Shown: positions 10,079-20,258 of the stretch, one piece after another
How the letters are laid out: every line of letters starts with the position of its first letter
Numbering within the stretch: the first letter of the stretch is position 1
Origin: Bacteroidota bacterium
GTDB lineage: Bacteria; Bacteroidota; Bacteroidia; B-17B0; Aurantibacillaceae
Assembly (NCBI GenBank): GCA_013697245.1
Contig: JACCXH010000007.1
Span: 1-64,000 of the forward strand
Length of the DNA: 64,000 nucleotides
Reading direction: 5' to 3'
The notes under the pieces: model-generated
Seen by the model: the letters and a program-made list of their open reading frames with translations, nothing else
Database searches by the model: none
Told to the model about the DNA's origin: nothing
Program-made: the position numbers and the translations under genes

Positions 10079-11020
10079 TTGGAAACTTCTTCAAAAATAT
10101 ACATTGCCGGCCACCGAGGAATGGTGGGTTCTGCCATACTACGCAACTTAGAAAAAAAAGGTTTTTCAAACTTTATTTTAAAGACTTCGGCCGAACTGGA
10201 TTTGCGCGACCAGCTGAAAGTGGCTGCTTTTTTTGAAAAAGAAAAACCCGAGCATGTTTTTTTAGCCGCCGCAAAAGTTGGAGGTATTCAGGCAAATAAC
10301 ACCTACCGCGCCGATTTTTTGTATGATAATTTAATGATCCAGAATAATATTATTCATTCTGCATACGAAAATAAAGTAACTAAACTTTTATTCTTAGGCT
10401 CATCCTGCATCTACCCAAAATTAGCGCCACAACCTTTAAAAGAAGAATATTTATTAAGTGGTTTTTTGGAAGACACGAACGAGCCATACGCTATTGCAAA
10501 AATTGCAGGAATAAAATTATGTGAGAATTATCGAAGGCAATACAATTGTAATTTTATTTCGGTAATGCCAACCAATTTATATGGCCCTAACGATAATTAT
10601 AATTTAAACAACTCGCATGTTCTTCCTGCTTTGATCCGTAAGTTTCATGAAGCAAAACAAAACAACCTTCCTTTTGTAGAAATGTGGGGTACCGGTTCGC
10701 CCAAACGCGAATTTTTGCATGCCGATGATATGGCCGATGCTTGTGTTTATTTAATGAATAACTATAGCGGCTCGCAGCATGTTAATATTGGTTGCGGAAC
10801 TGATATATCTATAAAAGATTTGGCTTTACTGATCCAAAAAATTGTAGACTATACCGGCGAAATAAAACACGATCTTAGCAAGCCTGATGGCACACCACGA
10901 AAATTAATGGATGTTAGCTTTCTTCATAGTCAGGGTTGGAAACATAAAATAGAATTAGAAGCAGGCATTAGGTCTGTTTACGAAGATTTTAAGAAAAAAG
11001 AAAATGTAAAGGTTTGGTAA
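10079..11020 (+). CDS. fcl: GDP-L-fucose synthase
   Basis: A 313-residue enzyme performing the epimerase and NADPH-dependent reductase steps from GDP-4-keto-6-deoxymannose to GDP-L-fucose. The Rossmann motif [11 protein letters not shown] (residues 10-20) is the Fcl/WcaG form, [17 protein letters not shown] carries the catalytic Ser and Cys, and PYAIAKIAG the Tyr-Lys pair (about 137 and 141). The only upstream start that keeps the full nucleotide-binding fold is TTG at 10079; no ATG is available before that motif. Directly downstream of gmd in the same direction. Confidence 0.97.
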   Translation: METSSKIYIAGHRGMVGSAILRNLEKKGFSNFILKTSAELDLRDQLKVAAFFEKEKPEHVFLAAAKVGGIQANNTYRADFLYDNLMIQNNIIHSAYENKVTKLLFLGSSCIYPKLAPQPLKEEYLLSGFLEDTNEPYAIAKIAGIKLCENYRRQYNCNFISVMPTNLYGPNDNYNLNNSHVLPALIRKFHEAKQNNLPFVEMWGTGSPKREFLHADDMADACVYLMNNYSGSQHVNIGCGTDISIKDLALLIQKIVDYTGEIKHDLSKPDGTPRKLMDVSFLHSQGWKHKIELEAGIRSVYEDFKKKENVKVW

Positions 11021-11061
11021 TTTTGATGCACGACCAAAGGGATTTAAGATGTAAGACAAAA

Positions 11062-12627
11062 ATGCCGGGTATAAAGTTTTCATATAAGTGCAGATCTGTC
11101 TTGTTTCCTGTTGCCTTGCTTCTTATGTCTCTTGATAGTAAATCGCAGTTCTACAACATGCCTAATGATTATCACTTTTCATTATTAACGGAAAGAGCCT
11201 TGGCAGCAAAAGATTCTGCCATTCACACCAATGTAAAACCATACATTCATTTTTTTAATAACAAATATATTCATGTAGCGGATACTCACCGGATCTTTAA
11301 ATATATTACTGATGATCCTGCGCTTGACGCATTTTTTTTTAAACATGTTGTGCGTGTAGAGCCTTCGAAAGAAAATTTTAAACTACGGTTGGATCCTATT
11401 TTAAATTTTGAGGAAGGTAAAGACGTTAGTGATACACTTAAGCGTCGTTTAAATACAAATACCCGCGGTGTTATTGCCAGTGGCTATATAGGTAACAAAT
11501 TTTATTTTGAAACTATGTTTGCCGAAAATCAATCTACATTTCCAACTTATATTTCTAATGTTACAAAAGCAAGTCTTGTTGTGCCGGGCCAGGGACGTTG
11601 GAAAGCTTTTAAAGCATATGGTTATGACTATGCTTTTTCTTCTGGCTTTTTTTCGGTACAACCGCTAAAAAATTTAAATATACAGATCGGCCATGGCAAA
11701 CAAAAGATCGGGAACGGATATCGCTCTTTGCTTTTAAGTGATAATGCATTTAATTATCCTTATGCACGTGTTACTCAGCAATGGTTTAAAGGCAGGCTAA
11801 GTTATACGAACATTTATGCCGCTTTGATGAATTTAGATTATGCGTCATTAATTATTACTCCCAATACCGAAAGGTTATATCAAAAAAAGGCGGCCTCTTT
11901 TCAATATCTTAGTGTTAACCTTACAAAGTCAATTAATTTTGGGTTCTTCCAGGGAATGATCTGGCATGCGGGTGATAAACGAAACAAACAAGATCTTACC
12001 TGGCAATATTTTAATCCGGTCATCTATTCAAATTTAGCGCAATACCAATTAACTAATAAAAACAACATTTTAATTGGTGGCGATATTAAAATTAAATTGA
12101 CCCATAAAATAAATTTATATGGCCAGATAATGGCAGATGACCTAAGCAATACCAAACAATATGGTAATGGCGTTGGCTATCAGATTGGCGCAAATTATTT
12201 TGATGTTTTGGGTGTAAAGAATTTATTCCTGCAAGTAGAATACAATGATGTAAATGAGAACAGTTATGGAAACCCGCTTGGCACAACCACTAATCAATCT
12301 TATTCGCAATACAATCAAAATTTGGCTTATACACCAGGATCGGGAAAAGAGTTTATTGTTATTGGCGATTACAAATGGAAACGTTTTTTTGTGAATTTAA
12401 AATATAACTATCAAAATTTGCTTAAAAGCGGCGAGTATTATTACACTAACCAGCTAATTAATGCGAGAATTGGTTATTTAATTAACCCTGCATATAATTT
12501 TAATGTAAATTTAGGCATGACCTATAGGGCGCAAAATTTTAATAACTTTGCAAACCTCAACAACCAAACTAATTATATATATTTAGGCATTAGAACAAGT
12601 ATCTATAATTTATATTACGATTTTTAA
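11062..12627 (+). CDS. Outer-membrane beta-barrel protein, Wzi (capsule assembly)/RemB-like
   Basis: About 521 residues with an N-terminal signal peptide (basic KFSYKCR, hydrophobic LFPVALLLMSL) and many alternating amphipathic strands ending in an aromatic terminal strand (GIRTSIYNLYYDF), as in outer-membrane barrels. The segment IQIGHGKQKIGNGYRSLLL resembles the conserved core of Wzi-type capsule assembly proteins and of RemB, the Flavobacterium gliding-related outer-membrane protein. I chose the ATG at 11062 because it gives a compact signal peptide; ATG 11026 and TTG 11014 lie upstream in frame. The stop abuts the start of the WecA-like gene, so both are probably cotranslated. Role in holding or exporting a fucose-containing polysaccharide is inferred from neighbours. 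Confidence 0.72.
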   Translation: MPGIKFSYKCRSVLFPVALLLMSLDSKSQFYNMPNDYHFSLLTERALAAKDSAIHTNVKPYIHFFNNKYIHVADTHRIFKYITDDPALDAFFFKHVVRVEPSKENFKLRLDPILNFEEGKDVSDTLKRRLNTNTRGVIASGYIGNKFYFETMFAENQSTFPTYISNVTKASLVVPGQGRWKAFKAYGYDYAFSSGFFSVQPLKNLNIQIGHGKQKIGNGYRSLLLSDNAFNYPYARVTQQWFKGRLSYTNIYAALMNLDYASLIITPNTERLYQKKAASFQYLSVNLTKSINFGFFQGMIWHAGDKRNKQDLTWQYFNPVIYSNLAQYQLTNKNNILIGGDIKIKLTHKINLYGQIMADDLSNTKQYGNGVGYQIGANYFDVLGVKNLFLQVEYNDVNENSYGNPLGTTTNQSYSQYNQNLAYTPGSGKEFIVIGDYKWKRFFVNLKYNYQNLLKSGEYYYTNQLINARIGYLINPAYNFNVNLGMTYRAQNFNNFANLNNQTNYIYLGIRTSIYNLYYDF

Positions 12628-13719
12628 ATGGCAGTATTAATCCTCGTTTTTTTAACAGCATTTATTGTTGTGCTTTATTCAACACCGGCGCTTATTAAAG
12701 TGGCCGTATTAAAGCGCTTGATAGATGTGCCAACCGAAGACCGGAAAATCCATAAAGGTTCGGTTCCTACTATTGGCGGTATTATTATTTATGCCGGCAC
12801 TTTATTTGCATACGCGTTGTGGTATAATATTGACGATATGATTCACTACGAGACCATTTTTGAGTCGGTTAAAGAATTTAAATTAATTGTTGCCACAAGC
12901 CTTATCTTATTTTTTGTTGGTGTAAAGGATGATATTATTGGCACGGCACCTGTAAAAAAATTATTCGCACACATTGTGGTAGCCCTTATTTTGGTTTTAA
13001 TGGGTGATATCCGCATTACTGGCTTGCATGGCATTTTTGGAGTATATGATATTCCTTATTGGGGCAGTGTATTTATTTCGATCTTTACTTATGTGGTGGT
13101 GGTTAATTCTATTAATTTAATTGATGGTGTTGATGGCCTTGCGGCAGGCATTGGACTTATTACCAGCACCAGTTTTGGTATTTGGTTCATTTATGCTAAT
13201 GATTTTCCTTACGCGGCTTTATCATTTGCATTGGCCGGTTCGTTATTGGGCTTTTTGATCTTTAATTTTTCGCCGGCAAAGATCTTCATGGGCGATTCCG
13301 GTTCATTAGTAATCGGTGTGTTTGTATGTATCCTTGCCATTAAAATGATCGAATTCCCGATCCAGAAATTAGATTCGTTTTGGGTAAACGTAAGTAAACC
13401 CGTTTTCGCTATTGCCGCTCTAATTTATCCCTTATTAGATACGTTGCGCGTTTTCATTACAAGAGCTTTAAAAGGACAGTCACCGTTTAACGCAGACAGG
13501 ACTCACTTGCATCATAAATTAATTGATTGCGGATACAGCCATGTTAAAACAGTAGTTATTATTTATTCTTTTAGTATTATTACTATTGGCGCTTCTTTAT
13601 TAACCTACTTCTTTAACCAACCCACTTTTGGTTTAATAACAGTAGTAAGCACCAGCCTGCTGTTCCTTATCTTTGTTATTACCTTAAACACTAAGGCTGT
13701 TAAGAAAAATGCGGAGTAA
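12628..13719 (+). CDS. Polyprenyl-phosphate sugar-1-phosphate transferase, MraY/WecA family
   Basis: A 363-residue enzyme with about eleven membrane segments that loads a sugar phosphate (in WecA, GlcNAc-1-P) on undecaprenyl phosphate, starting polysaccharide synthesis. Visible family motifs are the substrate-binding VPTEDRKIHKGSVPTIGG near residue 35, the Asp pair in GVKDDIIG, the NLIDGVDGLAAG and FMGDSGSL motifs, and RTHLHHKL, the WecA-type basic motif. This last motif and the absence of MraY-specific sequences favour a WecA/TagO-type function. Starts immediately at the stop of the outer-membrane protein gene, placing initiation and assembly of one glycan in the same unit as GDP-fucose synthesis. 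Confidence 0.93.
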   Translation: MAVLILVFLTAFIVVLYSTPALIKVAVLKRLIDVPTEDRKIHKGSVPTIGGIIIYAGTLFAYALWYNIDDMIHYETIFESVKEFKLIVATSLILFFVGVKDDIIGTAPVKKLFAHIVVALILVLMGDIRITGLHGIFGVYDIPYWGSVFISIFTYVVVVNSINLIDGVDGLAAGIGLITSTSFGIWFIYANDFPYAALSFALAGSLLGFLIFNFSPAKIFMGDSGSLVIGVFVCILAIKMIEFPIQKLDSFWVNVSKPVFAIAALIYPLLDTLRVFITRALKGQSPFNADRTHLHHKLIDCGYSHVKTVVIIYSFSIITIGASLLTYFFNQPTFGLITVVSTSLLFLIFVITLNTKAVKKNAE

Positions 13720-13831
13720 TCTCTCCGTTATTTCAGGCATGAAAACCCTATTATTTGCCGTTAGTGTAAGTTTTGATCTTTTAAGTATTTAACCGCGATA
13801 ATTTATTTAATTTTATGCTTTAATACTACCA

Positions 13832-15241
13832 ATGAAAAATTTACTCTTAGTATTTTCTCTTTTTTTTGCGTTGATATCGTCCTCTCAAACAGGTTGGGAC
13901 CTTCAGCAATGTATTGCATATGCAGAAAAGCATAATATCAGCTTAAAACAAGCGGCCATAAATTCAGAGATAACTAAAAATAATTCTATACAAAGCAAGG
14001 CTTCAATATTACCCTCTTTAAATGCCGGCGCGCAACATAATTATAATTTCGGGCAAACTATTGATAGGTTTACAAATACATTTGCGAACACAGAAGTTCT
14101 ATCGCAAAATTTTTATATTGCCAGCAGCGTTGTTTTATGGAGCGGTTTAAGCCAATACAATAACATTAAAGCAAACGAATATAATTATTTAAGCAGTGTT
14201 GAGAATGTAAAGCAACTTCAAAACGATCTTTCTTTAAATGTTGCCAACGCCTACATCTCAGTTATTTTTGCCGAAGAGCTTTTAAAGATCTCCGAAAATC
14301 AAACCAAAGTAACTCAGGAACAATTAGAACGTACGCAAAAATTAGTTATTGCCGGCGCCATTGCAAAAAGTATTGAGTATGATATTAAGGCGCAATTGGC
14401 AAATGAACAGGTAAACTTTATTACCGCCGAAAATAATGTAGCCATATCCATGTTAAACTTAAGACAATTAATGAATTTAGATTCGATAACAAATTTTTCA
14501 ATTGTAAGGCCGGTTTTAGATGTAACAGAAGGCCCTCTTTTAGCTGACAACATTCAGTTCATTTATGAGTCGGGTTTAAAAACACAGCCAAGCATTAAAC
14601 GAGGCGAATATTCTATTTTAAGTGCCGAAAGATCTTTGGCAGCAAGTAAAGGTAGACTTAGTCCAACACTTACTTTTAACGCCAGTATGGGAACAGGTAC
14701 ATCTGGTTTAGCAAAAGATATTTTAGGTGTAACTTACACAGGCTATCAGGTAAGTGGTATTACCAATAAAGGCGATAGCGTTTACACACCGGTCACACAA
14801 CTTATAACCCGTAAAACTTCATTTAACGATCAGTTTAAAAACAATGTCAACAAATCGCTGGGCTTTACTTTAAACATTCCTTTGTTTAATGGTCTGCAAA
14901 ATCATACTGCTATTAAGAATGCCAAACTAAATGCGCTTAACGCACGTTTTACCCTTGATCTTGCAAAACAAAATCTTTATAAAACAGTTTCACAAGCTTA
15001 TGTGAGTGCAAAAGCGGCATTAAATAAATATGTTGCTTCAAAAGCAAGTGTAGAGGCTGCAAATGAATCGTTCAAATATGCGCAACAAAAGTTTGACGCC
15101 GGCGTAATAAGCGCTTTTGATTTTACCGCTTCAAAAAACAGGTTATTTGCCGCAGAAAGTAATTTGCTTCAAGCCAAATACGATTACGTTTTTAAGTTAA
15201 AAGTATTGGATTATTACCAAGGAAAACCTTTGGGTTTTTAA
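13832..15241 (+). CDS. TolC-family outer-membrane channel protein
   Basis: A 469-residue protein with a signal peptide (LLLVFSLFFALISSSQ) followed at once by GWDLQQCIAYAEKHNISLK, the usual start of the TolC/OEP fold. Two long helical coiled regions (about 120-215 and 375-465) and two strand-rich stretches fit the duplicated TolC repeat. Such proteins form the outer-membrane duct of tripartite efflux or type I export systems. The inner-membrane and adaptor partners usually found beside it are absent here, so its partner is unknown. Its stop overlaps the stop of the convergent DedA gene by 4 nt. Confidence 0.93.
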   Translation: MKNLLLVFSLFFALISSSQTGWDLQQCIAYAEKHNISLKQAAINSEITKNNSIQSKASILPSLNAGAQHNYNFGQTIDRFTNTFANTEVLSQNFYIASSVVLWSGLSQYNNIKANEYNYLSSVENVKQLQNDLSLNVANAYISVIFAEELLKISENQTKVTQEQLERTQKLVIAGAIAKSIEYDIKAQLANEQVNFITAENNVAISMLNLRQLMNLDSITNFSIVRPVLDVTEGPLLADNIQFIYESGLKTQPSIKRGEYSILSAERSLAASKGRLSPTLTFNASMGTGTSGLAKDILGVTYTGYQVSGITNKGDSVYTPVTQLITRKTSFNDQFKNNVNKSLGFTLNIPLFNGLQNHTAIKNAKLNALNARFTLDLAKQNLYKTVSQAYVSAKAALNKYVASKASVEAANESFKYAQQKFDAGVISAFDFTASKNRLFAAESNLLQAKYDYVFKLKVLDYYQGKPLGF

Positions 15242-15864
15242 ACTTTTTCTTTTTTTCTAAAAATTATTCTCAGAATAGGAATAGCGGTAATCACAATTAA
15301 GGCAATAAAAATATAGCCCATGTAATTGGTTATTTCCGGAAATAATTGAACAAGAAAAAACCCTATTGAGCTTAATCCAATTATCCAAGCAACCGCACCA
15401 ATAAAATTAAAGAGCATAAACTTTAAAAAATCCACTTTTATAACTCCGGCAATTATTGGTGCAAAGGTTCTTACAATTGGCAAAAAACGTGCAATGATCA
15501 AGGTTACATTGCCGCCATATTTGTTGTAATAGGTTTTTGTTATCTCAATATGTTTTTGTTTAAAGAACCAGTTTTCTTTTCGCGAATATAATTTTTCACC
15601 GGCAGTTCTGCCAAACCAATAGCCAAAAACATTTCCAACAACTGCGGCAGTTACCATTAAAATAACCAATACAAAATAGTTTACATGAATAAGGTCTGGT
15701 CGTGCTTTGCATAAAATGCCTGCTAATAAAATTAAATTATCTCCCGGTAAAAAAAAACCAACAAACAAACCGGTTTCTGCAAAGATTACGAATAGCAATA
15801 ACCATAAGCCCCCGTATTCAATAATGCTGTTAGGGTCGGTTAATTGTTTTAAGAAGTCCCACAT
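15238..15864 (-). CDS. DedA/VTT-domain family membrane protein
   Basis: A 208-residue polytopic protein of the DedA (SNARE-associated, VTT) family; several members are lipid-carrier flippases or scramblases. Typical motifs are FVGFFLPGDNLILLAGIL, GYWFGRTAGEKL and ARFLPIVRTFAPIIAGV, the last holding the conserved Arg-Phe-x-Pro and Arg residues. I use the ATG at 15864 rather than the longer in-frame reading from 15897: it fits the family's MWDFL start and lies 2 nt after the stop of the ABC ATPase gene, suggesting translational coupling. Function in this organism not determined. Confidence 0.93.
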   Translation of the reverse strand: MWDFLKQLTDPNSIIEYGGLWLLLFVIFAETGLFVGFFLPGDNLILLAGILCKARPDLIHVNYFVLVILMVTAAVVGNVFGYWFGRTAGEKLYSRKENWFFKQKHIEITKTYYNKYGGNVTLIIARFLPIVRTFAPIIAGVIKVDFLKFMLFNFIGAVAWIIGLSSIGFFLVQLFPEITNYMGYIFIALIVITAIPILRIIFRKKEKV

Positions 15865-15866
15865 GG

Positions 15867-17705
15867 TTATTCTTTCGTTGAGACATTGCTCATCCAATCA
15901 GAAAAAGGTTGGCTATTTTCTTTACTGGCAATAGCTGCTTTTATATTTTCGATATTTCCTTTTGGTATAGAGTCGATAAGTTTGCGCGTGTATTCACTTT
16001 TCGGGTTCACGTAGATCTCATCAGGATCTCCCATTTCTTCTACCCTGCCCTGTTGCATCACTACCATTCTATCGCTCATAAATTTAACTACGCTCAGATC
16101 GTGGCTAATAAAAATATAAGTGAATTTAAACTCTTCTTTTAATTCGTTCAATAAATTTAAAACCTGTGCCTGCACACTAACGTCCAAAGCACTTACGCTT
16201 TCGTCGCAAATAATAAATTTGGGATTTAATCCCAGCGCGCGTGCAATACAAATACGCTGCCTTTGTCCACCACTAAATTCATGCGGGTAGCGATAATAAT
16301 ATTTTTCATCCAGTCCAACTTTTCTCAAAAGTTCATATACTCTTTCGCGACGTTGTTTGCTGGTAGGTAAAATATTATGAAATTTCATTGGCTCCATTAT
16401 GGCATCGCCAACGGTTATGCGTGGATTTAAAGATGAGTAAGGATCTTGGAAAATAATTTGCATATCCTTTCGGTGATGCCTGAAATCAGATTCTTTCATA
16501 CGCAACAATTCCTGGCGTTTATAAAATATCTGGCCATCCATTGCTTGTGTTAACTTTAAAATAGTACGACCTAATGTTGTTTTCCCACAACCGCTTTCGC
16601 CAACAAGTCCAAGAGTTTCGCCCTCATATACATCAAAGGTGACATCATCTACCGCCTTTGTATAGCTCAACACTTTTCCAAACAAGGTTTTCTCTGATGG
16701 GAACCATGTTTTTACATTCTTCAATTCAAGGATCTTATCGCGTTGATATAATTCGATGTGATTTTTTTTGCGTTCTTCAGTACTAATGGTAACGCTGTTA
16801 ATGGCATCGGTTACTTTTTTATTTAACTCTATGATCTCTCCATCATCGCCACGCATCATAAAATCGCTCACAACAGGTAAACGCTTTAAGCGTCTATCTA
16901 GCGGCGGGCGACAAGCCAATAAACTTTTTGTATACGGGTGTTTTGGATTAGAAAAGATTTCAAGAACAGGGCCCTGCTCAACTACTTTACCTTTGTACAT
17001 TACAACAACAGTATCTGCTAATTCAGCAATAACGCCAAGATCATGGGTAATAAATAATATTCCCATGTTGTGTTGGATTTGAAGTTTTTTCATCAACTCC
17101 AAAATAGTTTTTTGAACCGTTACATCCAGCGCGGTTGTTGGCTCATCGGCAATTAGGATATTGGGGTTGCAGCTCATGGCCATAGCAATCATTACCCTTT
17201 GCTTTTGTCCGCCGGATAATTGATGAGGGTATCTGTCCAGCATCAAAACAGGGCTTGGCAATTGCACCTCTTCAAATAGTTTTATCGTTTTTTCGCGTGC
17301 TTCGCTTTTACTTATTTTTCGGTGAAGTAATAAAACCTCCATCACCTGGTTACCACATGTAATTACAGGGTTTAACGAGGTCATAGGTTCCTGAAAGATC
17401 ATGGCTATCTCATTACCGCGGTAATGGCGCATTTCATCATTCTTGGTCTTAACAAGATCTACTATTTTATTATCCTTTGTGTGATAAATTATTTCTCCTT
17501 GCGTGATCTTACCCGGAGGATTTGGAATAAGCTGCATAATAGAAAGTGAGGTAACAGATTTACCCGAACCGCTCTCGCCAACAATACCAATAGTTTCGCC
17601 TTTATGCAGGGTAAACGAAATATCGTTAACGGCTTTTATAAATTCGTCGTCAGTTTTAAACTGTGTTACCAGATTCTTTACTTCCAACAAGGGCTGCTTT
17701 TCCAT
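15867..17705 (-). CDS. ABC transporter ATPase with two nucleotide-binding domains, peptide/glutathione importer type
   Basis: A 612-residue protein with two full ATPase domains, as in fused DppD-DppF or GsiA. The first has Walker A GESGSGKS (about 43-50), signature LSGGQKQR and Walker B LIADEPTTALD. The second has GESGCGKT (about 370), FSGGQRQR and IICDESVSALD. Each domain is followed by an oligopeptide-transporter C-terminal extension (HPYTKSLLACRPP in the first). Such proteins power import of peptides or related solutes, but no permease or binding-protein gene lies in this window. The neighbours are trmB upstream and a DedA gene 2 nt downstream, so the membrane partner must be elsewhere. 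Confidence 0.95.
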   Translation of the reverse strand: MEKQPLLEVKNLVTQFKTDDEFIKAVNDISFTLHKGETIGIVGESGSGKSVTSLSIMQLIPNPPGKITQGEIIYHTKDNKIVDLVKTKNDEMRHYRGNEIAMIFQEPMTSLNPVITCGNQVMEVLLLHRKISKSEAREKTIKLFEEVQLPSPVLMLDRYPHQLSGGQKQRVMIAMAMSCNPNILIADEPTTALDVTVQKTILELMKKLQIQHNMGILFITHDLGVIAELADTVVVMYKGKVVEQGPVLEIFSNPKHPYTKSLLACRPPLDRRLKRLPVVSDFMMRGDDGEIIELNKKVTDAINSVTISTEERKKNHIELYQRDKILELKNVKTWFPSEKTLFGKVLSYTKAVDDVTFDVYEGETLGLVGESGCGKTTLGRTILKLTQAMDGQIFYKRQELLRMKESDFRHHRKDMQIIFQDPYSSLNPRITVGDAIMEPMKFHNILPTSKQRRERVYELLRKVGLDEKYYYRYPHEFSGGQRQRICIARALGLNPKFIICDESVSALDVSVQAQVLNLLNELKEEFKFTYIFISHDLSVVKFMSDRMVVMQQGRVEEMGDPDEIYVNPKSEYTRKLIDSIPKGNIENIKAAIASKENSQPFSDWMSNVSTKE

Positions 17706-17797
17706 AGATAGCTTTAAGAAGGGTTTAAATTACGGTTTATTTTCAGAAATAAAAAGAAATTTAGATGGGTTTGTCTATTGCGCCGATAAGCATAAAG

Positions 17798-18466
17798 TTA
17801 ACCTAACTTAAAACAAATGTATTTAATGTCTTCTCCTTTAGCCGTGAACAGCGTTTCGTAATGGGTCTTAATATTTATTAGTTCCTGCCTGTCTGCCGGA
17901 CAATTTTTATAAAGATCGTTCGTGTGCCAAATCAAAGGCAAGTTATTTTCTTTAATCACTTCCAGAGTAAATTCATAAAGGCCGGTACTATCTGTTTTTA
18001 AATGTACAATGCTATCTTGCTTTAAGAATTTTTTATAGCGGTCTAAAAATAATGTGTGCGTTAAACGTTGTTTGGCGCGCGGACTTTGCGGTTGCGGATC
18101 GGGAAAAGTGATCCAGATCTCATCTACCTCATTGGCCTCAAAACAATAATCAATAAAATCTATTTTGGTTCTTATAAAAGCAACATTGTTTAAATTATTA
18201 TCGATGGCTTGTTTGGCCCCGGTCCAAATGCGATTGCCTTTTATATCTACACCAATAAAATTCTTTTCAGGATGTTTTTCTGCCAGGCCAATCGTGTATT
18301 CACCTTTGCCACAACCTAGTTCCAACACAATTGGTTTTTGGTTCTTAAAATGTTCTTTATGCCATTTACCTTTTAAGGCAAAACCTTTACTTAGGTTCTC
18401 CCAAAAAAGCGTAACACAATTGTCAAACGATTCGAACTCTGCAAATTTTTCAAGTTTAGTTGGCAT
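17798..18466 (-). CDS. trmB: tRNA (guanine-N7-)-methyltransferase
   Basis: A 222-residue SAM-dependent methyltransferase acting on G46 of the tRNA variable loop. SAM-binding motif ELGCGKGEYTIGLA (about 48-61) and GVDIKGNRIW are followed by the TrmB-specific TFPDPQPQSPRAKQRLTH with the catalytic Asp/substrate-binding region. Normal length. It begins 1 nt after the stop of the ABC exporter gene, so truA, the exporter and trmB form one compact minus-strand operon mixing tRNA modification and export. Confidence 0.97.
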   Translation of the reverse strand: MPTKLEKFAEFESFDNCVTLFWENLSKGFALKGKWHKEHFKNQKPIVLELGCGKGEYTIGLAEKHPEKNFIGVDIKGNRIWTGAKQAIDNNLNNVAFIRTKIDFIDYCFEANEVDEIWITFPDPQPQSPRAKQRLTHTLFLDRYKKFLKQDSIVHLKTDSTGLYEFTLEVIKENNLPLIWHTNDLYKNCPADRQELINIKTHYETLFTAKGEDIKYICFKLG

Positions 18467-18467
18467 C

Positions 18468-20258
18468 TTAGATCTCTACTGTATTATTTAATTCGTATAA
18501 TTTTTTGAATTTAGAATTGGTGCTTAACAACTCTTGTATACTTCCTTCTTCAATGATCTTTCCATGATCGAACACAAAGATCTTATCTACATGTTTTATA
18601 GTTGATAAGCGATGCGCGATAATAATAGAGGTTCTTCCTTCCGAAATTTTTTGTGCGGCTTTTTGTATCAGCTGTTCTGTTTGTGTATCAATAGTTGCAG
18701 TGGCTTCATCTAAAATAAAAATACTGGGTTGGTAAACAAAGGCCCTTATAAAAGCTACTAATTGGCGTTGCCCTGCCGAAAGGCCTTGCCCACGCTCGGT
18801 TACCTGGTATTCAAATCCTCCGGGCAGCGACATCACATAGTCGTATAAGCCTATTTGTTTTGTAGCCGCAACTACATTTTCAAATTTTATTTCGGGATTA
18901 TTTAATGTGATGTTATTTATTAAAGTATCGTTAAACATATAAACATCCTGCAAAACAACACCGGTGTTCTTGCGCAATGTAGTGAGATCTATTTTTTGAA
19001 TATCCAGTCCGTCTATTAAAATCTGGCCTTTATTTAATTCGTAAAAACGACTTAATAAGTTAATGATGGTTGATTTACCGGCGCCGGTAGCACCCACCAG
19101 GGCAACCGTGTGACCTGCTTTTATTGAGAATGAAACATCTTTTAAAACAAAATGTTCGTCTTTATAAGCAAACCAAACATTTTTAAATTCAATGGTTTGT
19201 TTAACGCTTTCAAATTTAATTGTGCCGGCATTATTTATTTTTTCATCGGTATCTAAAACTTTAAATACACGCTCGGCCGATACAACACCCATTTGTAAAG
19301 TGTTTAAACGGTCTGCCAACATGCGAATAGGACGAAAAAGCATGTTTATCATCATGATAAAAAAAGTAATATCGCCTAAACCAAAATTATACGAGTGGCC
19401 TTTTACGCCCACAAACCAAATAATGATGGCAATAGAAACAGAAGACAATATCTCTACAATTGGAAAAAAAACAGAATAATAAAAAATAGATTTTATGTTG
19501 GCCACACGGTGTTGTTTGTTTATTTCTTTGAACTTATCAAATTCCTGTTCTTCGCGGTTAAACAATTGTACCAGGCGCATACCTGTAATATGCTCTTGTG
19601 TAAATGTGTTTAAAGCAGCCACAGCATTACGCACCATGGTAAATGTTTTTTTAACCCCGCGTTTAAATAAAGCAGTGGCCACAAATAGTAATGGAATAGT
19701 ACTAAGCGCTAATAAGGTCAGGATCCAATTCTTAGCAAACATCACACACACAAAAATGATCAACATTACAATATCGCCGGCAATAACTATAAAGCCTTGC
19801 GCAAATACATCACTTAAACTTTCAATATCCGAAATGGCACGTGTTACTAATGTGCCCACCGGTGTGGTATCAAAATAAGAATTCTTTAAATGAATAATAT
19901 GTTTATAAACCTGGTTGCGAAGATCTTTTACAATATTTTGGCCTAATAAATTAGTGATGCGTAAATTAATTATTTGTAAAAACGCTTCTACAAATAAAAG
20001 CGCTAAAATTAAAAGACAAATAAAATTTAAACCATTAAGATCTTTTGTTTCGGTAACATATTGGTTAAGCGCCCTGCTGATTAGCAGCGGACGCACAATT
20101 GCCAGTGATGCTAAGGTCAGGGTAAAAAAAACAGCTCCGTAAAAAAGTTTGTTATAGGGTTTTGTATAACTTAAAATACGTTTAAGTAATCCAACATTCA
20201 ATCCTTTATTTTTTTTATCACTACTCACTAAAAATTTCTTTCGGGTAATTAATACCAA
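18468..20258 (-). CDS. ABC exporter, transmembrane domain fused to ATPase (MsbA/MdlB type)
   Basis: A 596-residue half-transporter: six membrane helices in residues about 35-330 (with RLVQLFNREEQEFDKF of the coupling region), then an ATPase domain with Walker A GATGAGKST, signature LSAGQRQLV and Walker B FILDEATATIDT. The signature has Ala in place of the second Gly, as some MdlB-like exporters do. It probably exports a lipid or hydrophobic compound; substrate unknown. The ATG at 20258 lies inside truA; a GTG at 20228 overlapping the truA stop would give ten fewer residues and is equally plausible. Confidence 0.93.
   Translation of the reverse strand: MVLITRKKFLVSSDKKNKGLNVGLLKRILSYTKPYNKLFYGAVFFTLTLASLAIVRPLLISRALNQYVTETKDLNGLNFICLLILALLFVEAFLQIINLRITNLLGQNIVKDLRNQVYKHIIHLKNSYFDTTPVGTLVTRAISDIESLSDVFAQGFIVIAGDIVMLIIFVCVMFAKNWILTLLALSTIPLLFVATALFKRGVKKTFTMVRNAVAALNTFTQEHITGMRLVQLFNREEQEFDKFKEINKQHRVANIKSIFYYSVFFPIVEILSSVSIAIIIWFVGVKGHSYNFGLGDITFFIMMINMLFRPIRMLADRLNTLQMGVVSAERVFKVLDTDEKINNAGTIKFESVKQTIEFKNVWFAYKDEHFVLKDVSFSIKAGHTVALVGATGAGKSTIINLLSRFYELNKGQILIDGLDIQKIDLTTLRKNTGVVLQDVYMFNDTLINNITLNNPEIKFENVVAATKQIGLYDYVMSLPGGFEYQVTERGQGLSAGQRQLVAFIRAFVYQPSIFILDEATATIDTQTEQLIQKAAQKISEGRTSIIIAHRLSTIKHVDKIFVFDHGKIIEEGSIQELLSTNSKFKKLYELNNTVEI

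Noticed and set aside
15867-17705. Two separate ATPase genes (dppD and dppF)
   Set aside because: One uninterrupted frame covers both domains with a normal linker, as in known fused proteins.
18425-18445. TTCGAA-type sequence reminiscent of a tRNA T-arm
   Set aside because: It lies inside the trmB coding sequence and no acceptor or anticodon stems surround it. No tRNA was found in the window.
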